A DNA stretch of 64,000 nucleotides, from assembly GCA_964478735.1 (NCBI GenBank), contig CAYZJB010000009.1, positions 4,312 to 68,311 of the forward strand, written 5' to 3'. Below are positions 8,553 to 15,723 of this stretch, in pieces. The stretch's first letter is position 1. Each line of letters starts with the position of its first letter. The notes beneath the pieces were generated by a model. That model searched no databases. It had not been told where the DNA came from and worked only from the letters and a program-made list of their open reading frames with translations. The stretch comes from CAYZJB01 sp964478735 (lineage in GTDB: Bacteria > CLD3 > SB21). A program made the position numbers and the translations under genes.

Positions 8553-9857
8553 TCATGCGCTTTTGGCAATGCTCGCTTGCGATGGATCGCCGTCCAGTTC
8601 GTGTAATCGTCGAATCGTTTCGACCAGGTCTGAGTCATCTACGGCAAAACCCATCGACGTATCGCGGTGAAAAATAGAATGGACCGCGATCCGGGCGTCA
8701 TTCAGTAGGAGTAGAGCACGGGCAAAGGATGCGGTATTCCACTCGGGTTGCGTAACCCAGCACATCGCCACACGATTCTTACAACTGCGTACGGGAATTT
8801 TGATGCGGTCCGACCGGATCAGCAACTGTACGCCGGACGGATCGGCTTGGACGGCTTCTGCATCGGACAATGCCTCGGATACCCATGAAGATTGATTACC
8901 GTTTACAGAGATCAGACTCAATCCGGTTTTGTATGTGATGCAGAATACGGGTGCGTTTTGATTCACTCCGATTAACGTCCCGTTCTCGTCGGGCTGACTC
9001 GTATTCAGAATCCGGATTGGAATTCTGCGCCGGGCTGCCGGTGCGACGGTCCTGGGGTGAAGCACTTTGGCGCCGAGTGTCGCAAGACGCTCGGCATCGC
9101 GGTAACTGAGAAGGGGATGCAAGCGGGTTTGCGGTACGACTCGCGGATCGGCGGACCGCAATCCGTTGACGTCGGTCCAGATCTGTATTTCCTCTGCATC
9201 AAGGAGTTCACCTAAAATTCCCGCCGTGAAATCCGATCCGCCTCGTCCGAGGGTCGTGATCCGGCCGTCCGGCGTGGCACCGACAAAACCCTGGGTTACA
9301 ACAATCTTTCCGTGGATGAGGTGAGGGATCACGGCATCCAAGAGATGTGACGCCGTAGCATCCCGTTTCGGTGAGGCTTCACCGTGCCGGTCATCGGTGA
9401 CGATCAGCCTTTCCGCCGGAATCCATATCGCGTCACGTCCGTCTTGCTGAAGCGCGTGCGTCAGCAGGAGTGAACTCCACGATTCGCCATCCGACAGGAT
9501 CGAGTCCCGCACGCTCGGCGTCAGTTCGCGTAAAATCGATATACCGTGTAAACGCCGTGCAAGATCCGAAAATCGCCTCTGCAATTCGATGCCCGCGGAC
9601 TCGCGGTGGCCGTCGGTGAGTATTTCGTTGCAGATTTTTAGATGCCGTTGCCGTTGCTGGAGGAGCAGATGCCGTGCCGCGTCGAGTTGTCCTTTTTCCG
9701 CATGGTCCGCCATACGAACCAGCGCGTCGGTGGTCCCCGCGCAGGCCGATACGACAATCACCGGCCGGCGTTCCTTGTGGCGATGGATCAGTTGTACAAC
9801 GTTACGTATGGCGCCGGCATTTTCAACCGACGTTCCGCCGAATTTCATCACGATCAT
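8553..9857 (-). CDS. lysC: Aspartate kinase
   Basis: 434 aa, cytoplasmic. Phosphorylates aspartate, the first step to lysine, threonine and methionine. KFGGTSV lies at residues 5-11 and the kinase core contains TLGRGGSDFTAG and IWTDVNGLRSADPR; the C-terminal third is a degenerate pair of ACT domains (LSLISVNGNQSSWVS..). It is monofunctional: no homoserine dehydrogenase domain follows. It is the last gene of the operon, 8 bases after the SDR gene, so it should share the SAM-dependent control of the leader at 14.2-14.6 kb. The ACT region is more diverged than usual, so feedback control may differ. Confidence 0.9.
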   Translation of the reverse strand: MIVMKFGGTSVENAGAIRNVVQLIHRHKERRPVIVVSACAGTTDALVRMADHAEKGQLDAARHLLLQQRQRHLKICNEILTDGHRESAGIELQRRFSDLARRLHGISILRELTPSVRDSILSDGESWSSLLLTHALQQDGRDAIWIPAERLIVTDDRHGEASPKRDATASHLLDAVIPHLIHGKIVVTQGFVGATPDGRITTLGRGGSDFTAGILGELLDAEEIQIWTDVNGLRSADPRVVPQTRLHPLLSYRDAERLATLGAKVLHPRTVAPAARRRIPIRILNTSQPDENGTLIGVNQNAPVFCITYKTGLSLISVNGNQSSWVSEALSDAEAVQADPSGVQLLIRSDRIKIPVRSCKNRVAMCWVTQPEWNTASFARALLLLNDARIAVHSIFHRDTSMGFAVDDSDLVETIRRLHELDGDPSQASIAKSA

Positions 9858-9865
9858 GGTCGCCC

Positions 9866-10615
9866 CTACACCAGAACCGCGCCGCCATTGACGCTGACGG
9901 TAGATCCCGTCACGTGTCCCGCGAGGTCGGACGCCAGAAAAAGAATGGGACCGGCAATATCCTCCGGGGTCGCGATTTTTCGGAGCGGAATGGCATCCGT
10001 GACCTGGCGCCGAAAATTGGCATCAGAAAAAACGTCTTTGTTCATTTCCGTGTCCACCCAGCCGGGAGCGACGGCATTGACAAGAATGTCCGGTGCAAGT
10101 TCGACGGCCCACGACTTCGTCAGCGCCGTCAACCCGGCTTTGGAGGCGGCATAATGCGAATGATGGGCTTCCCCGCGCTGGGCGGCCGTCGACGTGACGT
10201 TAACGATCCGTCCGTGCGTCTTTTTCAGATACGGAACGGCCGCGTTGGCGACGTTGACCGCGCTTTTCAGGTTCACGTCGATTGTTTCGTCCCAGACGTT
10301 CTGTGCGAGTTCGCCGATCGAACCGAACGTCCAGATGCCCGCATTATTGACGAGAATGTCGATGCGGTCGAATGCACGGACTGCCGTTCGGATCAAGTCG
10401 TCCGCTGCGGCGCGAAGGGCGAGATTGCCCTGATGCAGCACGGCCCGTCGGCCGGCTTTTTCAATTTCGGATGCCGTCCGTTTGGCGTCGGCTTCGTGGG
10501 CAACAAAATTGATGACCACGTCGGCACCGGCTTTCGCGAAGAGCCTGGCTGTTGCCGCACCGATGCCCCTCGAGCCGCCTGTAATGACGGCGATTTTGTC
10601 CTTGAGTGAAATCAT
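9866..10615 (-). CDS. Short-chain dehydrogenase/reductase, FabG-like
   Basis: 249 aa classical SDR. NAD(P)-binding TGGSRGIG at residues 12-19, NNAG in the middle (DILVNNAGIW), catalytic Tyr-Lys in HYAASKAG at about 153-157, and the C-terminal NAVAPGWVDTEMN. Such sequences are commonly annotated as 3-oxoacyl-ACP reductase, but the substrate cannot be told from motifs. Its ATG overlaps the metX stop by four bases. Placement between metX and aspartokinase suggests an oxidoreductase useful when sulfur amino acids are limiting; this is inference. Confidence 0.88.
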   Translation of the reverse strand: MISLKDKIAVITGGSRGIGAATARLFAKAGADVVINFVAHEADAKRTASEIEKAGRRAVLHQGNLALRAAADDLIRTAVRAFDRIDILVNNAGIWTFGSIGELAQNVWDETIDVNLKSAVNVANAAVPYLKKTHGRIVNVTSTAAQRGEAHHSHYAASKAGLTALTKSWAVELAPDILVNAVAPGWVDTEMNKDVFSDANFRRQVTDAIPLRKIATPEDIAGPILFLASDLAGHVTGSTVSVNGGAVLV

Positions 10616-11685
10616 GAGAGTTCTCCTAAAAAAGAAGTCAACATATTGCCCAGTTGTTCAAACTCGATCAGAAACGCGTCATGTCCGTGCGGCGATGTGA
10701 TTTCAGCGTAATGCGCATCCGGGATTAGCCGGGCCAGCGTCTGCTGCTCATGGTCCGGATACAGAACGTCGGAATCGATACCGATGCAAAGCACGGGAAC
10801 TGAAATCCCTCCGAGTACCGATTCGACGGAACCGCGGCCTGCCGCCACGTCGTGGCCGTCCATCGCTCGCGTCAGTACGATATACGATCGCGGATCAAAT
10901 CGCCGGACCAGTTGATTTCCCTGATGGTCGAGGTAATTTTCCACCTCGAACCGTCCGAGTCGAACGTTTCTCGAAAACCGCCGTTCAAAGGACGGCCACG
11001 CGCGAAAACTGATCATCGAAATCGTTCGGGCGAGTGCCAGGCCGTGCGGTGCGTGTTGCCCTCCGGACGAAAGCCATTCCGGATCTGAATAAATCGCCTG
11101 ACGTGCGGCGTAATTCCATGCGATCGCCCAGGCCGAGTGTTGCGCCGACGCTGCGATGGGAACGACGGCGCGAACGAACTCCGGAAACATGACGGCCCAT
11201 TCCAAAGCCTGCATCCCGCCAAGCGATCCGCCGATGACAACGGCCTGCGTCATTTCCAGGTGCCGCGCCAGTACCCGTTGAACGCGGACCATGTCGCGTA
11301 CCGTGACCTGAGGAAAGGAACGGCCGTAGTCAAAACCGGTTGCAGGATCGATACTTGCGGGACCGGTCGTACCGTAACAGCTTCCGAGAACGTTGGAGCA
11401 AACGATAAAATATCGATCCGTGTCGAGCGCACGGCCGGGGCCGATGAGCGGCGCCCACCAACCACGATCAAAAGTTCGTTCGCCGTCATTCGATCCCGCC
11501 CCGGCGCTGCCGGTCAGCGCGTGGCACAGGATCACGGCGTTATCTCCGGCCGCGTTCAGCCGTCCATAGGTTTCATACGCGACGTCGACGCCGATCAAAC
11601 GGCCGCCGAGTTCAAGCGGGAATTCGCCGTGAATGCGGTACCGGCGCAACGGTTCGGTGCTGTTTTGATTTTGAAGATCGATCAT
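10612..11685 (-). CDS. metX: Homoserine O-acetyltransferase
   Basis: 357 aa alpha/beta hydrolase-fold enzyme that activates homoserine with an acyl-CoA for methionine synthesis. The nucleophile elbow is GGSLGGMQALEWA (Ser about 144); oxyanion-side residues lie in CHALTGSAGAG. The C-terminal catalytic His is in SPHGHDAF and the Asp in IGIDSDVLYP. Acetyl versus succinyl specificity cannot be settled by eye, but this MetX family is mostly acetyltransferases. It works with MetY, two genes upstream in the same operon, and its stop overlaps the SDR start (ATGA). Confidence 0.9.
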   Translation of the reverse strand: MIDLQNQNSTEPLRRYRIHGEFPLELGGRLIGVDVAYETYGRLNAAGDNAVILCHALTGSAGAGSNDGERTFDRGWWAPLIGPGRALDTDRYFIVCSNVLGSCYGTTGPASIDPATGFDYGRSFPQVTVRDMVRVQRVLARHLEMTQAVVIGGSLGGMQALEWAVMFPEFVRAVVPIAASAQHSAWAIAWNYAARQAIYSDPEWLSSGGQHAPHGLALARTISMISFRAWPSFERRFSRNVRLGRFEVENYLDHQGNQLVRRFDPRSYIVLTRAMDGHDVAAGRGSVESVLGGISVPVLCIGIDSDVLYPDHEQQTLARLIPDAHYAEITSPHGHDAFLIEFEQLGNMLTSFLGELS

Positions 11686-11748
11686 ATTGTACTCTTGCGC
11701 GGTTCAGGGTGAACCCATAAGTACGCGCGTTGAGTCGGATACTCCACG

Positions 11749-12348
11749 TCATACGGATAATCGGATGATCGTTTCGAACGACTTCAGTCCGGCCTCGCTC
11801 AACGCCGTCAACACGCGGTCGACATTATGAAAGAAAAAATCGAGCGTTACGTCTTCATCCATGAAATGATCGACCGTTCTTTTTCCTTCACCGACGTGAA
11901 AGGCGATCAGAGCGATACCATCCGGTTTCAGCACGCGAGCGAATTGTTCGAAGATTCGCACGGCCTGATCGGTCGGGAAATTCACAATGGCATAAAGCGC
12001 CGTGATTCCCGCTGCCGTTCGGTCGGGGACGTCGAGAGAAAACATGTCGCCGACGCGAAATTCAATATCCGGGCTCAGCGCTCGGGCCTGGGTGATCATG
12101 GCGTCGGAAATATCGATACCGGTGACGTCGAGACCTAGGGAAGCCAGCTCACGGGCCGCATGACCGGGACCACAGCCGATATCGAAGACTTTTCCAGCCG
12201 GTTTCACAAGTCGGGCAAACCGTGACAGCAGGTCGCGATCAAATGGTTTATGATCGAACTCGTGAAAGAACCGTGCGGTGTACTTCGCGGCGGCCCGGTT
12301 GTAACCCTTGCGAACGGCGTCCACATGGTTTTTCAAATCGGCAGTCAT
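11749..12348 (-). CDS. SAM-dependent class I methyltransferase
   Basis: 199 aa. Motif I is VFDIGCGPGHAA (residues 54-65), followed by GLDVTGIDISDAMI and the motif III/IV region; this is the Methyltransf_11/25 type. Substrate unknown. Its ATG overlaps the metY stop (ATGA) and it is followed 63 bases later by metX, so a SAM-using enzyme sits inside an operon controlled by a SAM riboswitch. A role in sulfur amino-acid handling is likely from position but not shown by the sequence. Confidence 0.85.
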   Translation of the reverse strand: MTADLKNHVDAVRKGYNRAAAKYTARFFHEFDHKPFDRDLLSRFARLVKPAGKVFDIGCGPGHAARELASLGLDVTGIDISDAMITQARALSPDIEFRVGDMFSLDVPDRTAAGITALYAIVNFPTDQAVRIFEQFARVLKPDGIALIAFHVGEGKRTVDHFMDEDVTLDFFFHNVDRVLTALSEAGLKSFETIIRLSV

Positions 12349-13679
12349 GCGGCTTTTGTCAACTTGGCTGTTTTTTGCAGGGCGCGGTCAAAATCTTCGA
12401 TGATGTCGAGAATGTGCTCGATCCCGACGGACACGCGCACCAGATCGGGTGTAACGCCGGACGCCAGCTGTTCCTCTTCCGTCAATTGCTCATGCGTCGT
12501 CGAAGCCGGATGGATGACAAGCGTTTTTGCGTCGCCGACGTTGGCAAGAAGGGAAGCGAGTTTCAGTTCATCGATCAAACGCCGGCCGGCCTCCCGTCCA
12601 CCCTTGACGCCGAAGACGACAATCCCGCCAAAATACCCGGGCCGGAAATATTTTTTTGCGGTGTCGTGATACGGATGTTCCTCCAGCCCCGGATAGGTGA
12701 CCCATTCGACCTGAGGATGCGTCTTGAGCCATCGGGCAAACTGCAGCGCATTCTGGCAATGGCGCTCGACGCGAAGCGAAAGCGTTTCGAGGCCCTGCAA
12801 AAACAAAAAGCTGTTGAACGGACTCAGGGAGGCTCCGAGATCGCGAAGCTGCTCCACCCGGGCGCGAATGATGAAGGCGATGTTACCGAAGGGACCGCCG
12901 TCGCCGAACACTTCCCAGAATCGCAGGCCGTGGTAACCGGGACTCGGTTCCGTAAAGACCGGAAATTTGCCGTTTGCCCAGTTGAATCGGCCGGCGTCGA
13001 CGATCACACCGCCAATGGACGTGCCATGGCCGCCGATCCATTTCGTCGCGGAGTGGACGACGATGTCGGCTCCGTGGTCGATCGGGCGGGCGATGTATCC
13101 GCCGGCGCCAAAAGTATTGTCGACGATCAACGGGATGTGATGCCGATGTGCGATATCGGCGATGGCCTGGATGTCGGGAACGTTGAGCCGCGGATTGCCG
13201 ATGGTTTCGATGTAGATGGCCTTCGTTTTTTCGTCGATCGCTTTTTCAAAATCCGCCGGATCGTCGCCCTCGACGAATGTGACACCGATGCCGAGGCGGG
13301 GCAGCGTGACTTTGAACTGGTTGTACGTTCCGCCGTAGAGCAGGCTCGTCGAAACGATGTTGTCGCCGGCCTGCGCGATCGTCGAGAGGGCGAGAAACTG
13401 GGCCGCCTGTCCCGAGGCCGTGGCCAGGGCGGCGACACCGCCTTCGAGCGCGGCGATACGTTCCTCGAATACCGCCGTCGTCGGGTTCATGATCCGCGTG
13501 TAGATATTGCCGAATTCCTTCAGCGCAAACAGCGTCGCGGCGTGCTCCGTGTCGTTGAACACGTACGAGGTGGTCTGGTAAATCGGCACGGCGCGGGCGT
13601 TGGTGGCCGGATCCGGCCGTTGCCCCGCGTGAAGCTGGAGCGTTTCGAATCGGTAGCCGGGGTTTTCTGCATGGCTCAT
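12345..13679 (-). CDS. metY: O-acetylhomoserine sulfhydrylase
   Basis: 444 aa PLP enzyme of the Cys/Met metabolism family. Makes homocysteine from O-acetylhomoserine and sulfide. FETLQLHAGQRPDPATNARAV at the N-terminus and the PLP lysine in SATKWIGGHGT (Lys about 213) are characteristic; the length is typical of MetY rather than the shorter MetB/MetC. The ATG at 13679 overlaps the stop of the CoA-binding gene (ATGA), with AGGAGG just upstream inside that gene. It feeds on the product of MetX. Control is by the leader upstream. Confidence 0.93.
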   Translation of the reverse strand: MSHAENPGYRFETLQLHAGQRPDPATNARAVPIYQTTSYVFNDTEHAATLFALKEFGNIYTRIMNPTTAVFEERIAALEGGVAALATASGQAAQFLALSTIAQAGDNIVSTSLLYGGTYNQFKVTLPRLGIGVTFVEGDDPADFEKAIDEKTKAIYIETIGNPRLNVPDIQAIADIAHRHHIPLIVDNTFGAGGYIARPIDHGADIVVHSATKWIGGHGTSIGGVIVDAGRFNWANGKFPVFTEPSPGYHGLRFWEVFGDGGPFGNIAFIIRARVEQLRDLGASLSPFNSFLFLQGLETLSLRVERHCQNALQFARWLKTHPQVEWVTYPGLEEHPYHDTAKKYFRPGYFGGIVVFGVKGGREAGRRLIDELKLASLLANVGDAKTLVIHPASTTHEQLTEEEQLASGVTPDLVRVSVGIEHILDIIEDFDRALQKTAKLTKAA

Positions 13680-14170
13680 ACGGTGGTCCTCCTGGTTTGT
13701 GAATAAGGGGTTCGGATTAAAAACTGATGATCGACTTTGATGCAACGATGCGTGAAGACGGCGATCCCGGCATTCCGTGCGAGTTCGACGGCGTCGTCGT
13801 GCGGTTCAATGCCGAGTTGAATCCAGATCGCCTGTGGCTGAAGCGGAATCGCTTGACGGACGACCTCCGGGAGATCGGACGTTTTCCGAAACACCGATAC
13901 GGCATCGACTCGCTCGGGAATATCGGACAGGGCCGCGTACGCCGGCCGGCCAAGTATCGACAACGCGGAGGGATTTACAGGAAATATCCGATATCCTGCG
14001 TGTTGCAGGTACCGTCCGACATAATGACTGTCCTTGTGGACGTCTTTGGAAATCCCGACGATGGCGACTGACCGAACAGATTTGAGAACCCCTTGTGCGC
14101 GCCGCGTTTCATCGACTCGTTGCGGATCGTTCATGATCCGCTCATACCAGTTTCGAAAAACGTTTTCCAC
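13676..14170 (-). CDS. CoA-binding domain protein (YccU-like)
   Basis: 164 aa from a GTG at 14170, chosen because AAAAGGAG lies seven bases upstream. The Rossmann-type CoA_binding_2 domain spans most of the protein: SVAIVGISKDVHKDSHYVGR, YRIFPVNPSA, then the conserved end IWIQLGIEPHDDAVELARNAGIAVFTHRCIKVDH. Small free-standing proteins of this type bind CoA; their job is unknown. It is the first gene after the SAM-I riboswitch and is translationally coupled to metY, which suggests a role tied to acetyl-CoA use by MetX or to sulfur metabolism (inference). Confidence 0.85.
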   Translation of the reverse strand: MENVFRNWYERIMNDPQRVDETRRAQGVLKSVRSVAIVGISKDVHKDSHYVGRYLQHAGYRIFPVNPSALSILGRPAYAALSDIPERVDAVSVFRKTSDLPEVVRQAIPLQPQAIWIQLGIEPHDDAVELARNAGIAVFTHRCIKVDHQFLIRTPYSQTRRTTV

Positions 14171-14217
14171 GGTTACTCCTTTTCTACTCACCCCCGACGT
14201 AATCGACGGATGAGCAA

Positions 14218-14250
14218 CAAAAAAGCCTCCACGGGAAATCCGAGGAGGCT
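14218..14250 (-). terminator. Riboswitch expression-platform terminator
   Basis: On the minus strand AGCCTCC..CGG pairs with CCG..GGAGGCT around a short loop and is followed by TTTTTTG. It starts 11 bases after the SAM-I aptamer and ends about 48 bases before the first start codon, the normal place for an S-box terminator that forms when SAM is bound. Confidence 0.85.
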
Positions 14251-14260
14251 TATAAGCTTT

Positions 14261-14368
14261 CTCATCTTTCCCCGTTTCATCGGGGCAGGAATTGGCACCG
14301 GACTCCCGACACGTCGGGACGGTTGCCAAGGCTTCACAGGGCCTGAACCCTCCGCCTTTCTCGATAAG
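14261..14368 (-). promoter_or_regulatory. SAM-I (S-box) riboswitch aptamer
   Basis: Minus-strand reading gives the S-box consensus in order: CTTATCGAGAAAGGCGGAGG, then GAAGCC, GGCAACC, GGTGCCAATTCC, and AAAGATGAG. The P1 helix closes by CTTATC (5') with GATGAG (3'). Binding of SAM should stabilise P1 and let the following terminator form, turning the methionine operon off. It directly precedes the CoA-binding/metY/metX operon, the expected targets. Boundaries are the P1 strands. Confidence 0.93.
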
Positions 14369-14404
14369 GGCTATATGGTTTCGTTTTACTTCATTGTTAA
14401 CCAA

Positions 14405-14435
14405 CAAAAAAGCCCTTCTCGGCGGAAGGGCTTTT
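14405..14435 (-). terminator. Attenuator hairpin between leader peptide and SAM riboswitch
   Basis: An 11-bp perfect stem (AAAAGCCCTTC / GAAGGGCTTTT) with a short loop is followed by a U-run, TTTTTTG, on the minus strand. It sits between the Met-rich small ORF (stop at 14468) and the riboswitch (5' end at 14368). The 5' arm contains AGCCCTTC, which is exactly complementary to GAAGGGCT inside the small ORF (14480-14487), so an alternative antiterminator pairing exists. Confidence 0.75.
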
Positions 14436-14467
14436 GGCTGTGATATTTCGTTTTTTACATCATGACG

Positions 14468-14551
14468 TCATATCGCGCGAGCCCTTCGTGAAGTGCACAT
14501 ACACATCATCATGGGCATTCGCATCGAGATATTTGTCGTGTAATTCGTCAT
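14468..14551 (-). CDS. Met/Cys-rich leader peptide (candidate)
   Basis: A 27-codon ORF, ATG at 14549-14551 to TGA at 14468-14470. Residues 10-19 read MRMPMMMCMC: six Met and two Cys in ten residues. No gene family is implied; the likely job is to sense charged Met-tRNA (and perhaps Cys-tRNA) by ribosome stalling. Three codons before its stop the ORF contains GAAGGGCT, able to pair with the 5' arm of the attenuator. The promoter would put the start of transcription only a few bases before the ATG, so translation may be leaderless; there is no Shine-Dalgarno. Another frame across the same bases is open but has no ATG before its last codons. Confidence 0.55.
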   Translation of the reverse strand: MTNYTTNISMRMPMMMCMCTSRRARAI

Positions 14552-14562
14552 AATGTGAAATC

Positions 14563-14592
14563 AAGATAAACGCGGATACCCCCGGTTGTCAA
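14563..14592 (-). promoter_or_regulatory. Promoter of the methionine operon leader
   Basis: Minus-strand TTGACA (14587-14592), an 18-base spacer and TATCTT (14563-14568) form a good sigma-70-like promoter. It points into the Met-rich leader ORF, the attenuator and the SAM riboswitch. The start of transcription would lie near 14555. Confidence 0.55.
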
Positions 14593-14734
14593 GGGAAAAT
14601 TTGGATTGGGCACGTGTTTTTTGAAAAAAATGCTGTTGGAAAGATCAATTGCTTTTTTTCAAGTGACGTTTAGCTTTACAAGAAAGCAAACGATAGTTAG
14701 ATGCTTCACTTCCTCAGCGCAGGAACCAGTACCA

Positions 14735-15048
14735 ATGAAATCGACCGATTTGTCCAAAAAACTGCGATTTGACACTTCCAAAAAAGCACTTGTCCTCAAT
14801 GCATCCATGGAATACAGCAACTTATTTTCGGGGATGTGTGAAACAAAACGAAACAGTAAAATTCAGTATGATTTCATTCAGGTCTTTGCAACGACACAAA
14901 GGGAACTGGAAAAATCAAAAGTGATATCAAACGCGATACGGTTTGGAAGGCGATGAAATTGGCGGGTCTACGGCCTGTGACGCAAATTGCCATCGATGAG
15001 ACGTGGAGCGCCATGCGGGGCCGTCCTTCGGAAGCGGTTGGGAAGTAG
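14735..15048 (+). pseudogene. Small Bacteroidota-type protein gene with internal deletion
   Basis: The first part (MKSTDLSKKLRFDTSKKALV to YDFIQVFATTQRELEKSK) and the last part (KGTGKIKSDIKRDTVWKAMK, then LRPVTQIAIDETWSAMRG, stop at 15046) are in different frames. Together they look like the two ends of a roughly 140-aa uncharacterised family common in Bacteroidota, as I recall it. The middle (which in relatives carries a WFAYPK-like segment) is missing. The join falls at AAAGGGAACTGG, where both ends could share a short repeat, so a microhomology deletion explains it. Probably non-functional; a sequencing or assembly error is the alternative. Confidence 0.6.
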
Positions 15049-15051
15049 CCC

Positions 15052-15684
15052 ATGGCCGTGAAGAAGCCTTCGACGCTTCGCCGTACCATGACGGTCGATG
15101 AATTTGACCGAGGATACTGGTACGCGCTGGAAGTTAAAGCATTTGCCCGCGATCTCGGTATTCACGGAGCAGTGAAACTTCGTAAGGATCAGCTGGAAAC
15201 GGCCATTCGGCGTTATCTGCGCACGGGCGTCGTGCCGGTTTTAGACATCGGAAAAATCGACGGCATACCGGATTTTGAAAAAGGGCTGCATGTACGCCGT
15301 CAGATCGTCCGGTATGTCGACAATCGGAAGACAAAAGAGTTTCTCAAAAAAGAAGCGCGTCGAATCGATCCGGGGTTAAAATGGAAATCCGGCTCGATGT
15401 ACCGGCTTAACCGCTGGCGGGAAGACCAGATCCGAAAACGGAAAAAGATTACTTACGGTGATCTGGTATGTAAATTTGTCGAATTGAACCGGGCTCAAGG
15501 TCCATTTCCCAGAATCGCGGTTGGGCGTTATATTAACTTTATTGCCGATTTCATGGCCGGTGAAAAAAATCCGACGAGGGCAGCGGCCATTCGTACGTGG
15601 CATCGTCTGAAAGTCCTGCAGATTCCCAAAGATTACGCTTCCTGGGTGAAATACCGTAAACAAAAAATATTCGCTAATCGATAG
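15052..15684 (+). CDS. SAP-domain-like protein (DUF6434-like)
   Basis: 210 aa. The first part (TMTVDEFDRGYWYALEVKAFARDLGI, LRKDQLETAIRRYLRTG) fits a SAP-like helix-extension-helix seen in small Bacteroidota proteins. The middle is basic and helical (EFLKKEARRIDPGLKWKSG, RLNRWREDQIRKRKKITYGD) and resembles the DUF6434-type region. The C-terminus (TRAAAIRTWHRLKVLQIPKDYASW) is also basic. A DNA- or RNA-binding role is plausible but unproven. The ATG at 15052 follows the broken gene by three bases; an ATG at 15088 is an alternative start. Confidence 0.65.
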   Translation: MAVKKPSTLRRTMTVDEFDRGYWYALEVKAFARDLGIHGAVKLRKDQLETAIRRYLRTGVVPVLDIGKIDGIPDFEKGLHVRRQIVRYVDNRKTKEFLKKEARRIDPGLKWKSGSMYRLNRWREDQIRKRKKITYGDLVCKFVELNRAQGPFPRIAVGRYINFIADFMAGEKNPTRAAAIRTWHRLKVLQIPKDYASWVKYRKQKIFANR

Positions 15685-15723
15685 GTAAAGGCATTTGCCC
15701 GGAATGACGGTTACAGTAATGCC

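Noticed and set aside
9674..10609. Long plus-strand frame opposite aspartokinase and SDR
   Set aside because: Antisense of two genes with full motif sets; Arg/Gly/His-rich composition is that of a complementary-strand shadow.
12222..13706. 494-codon plus-strand frame opposite metY
   Set aside because: It is the complement of metY codons; no motifs, and metY is certain.
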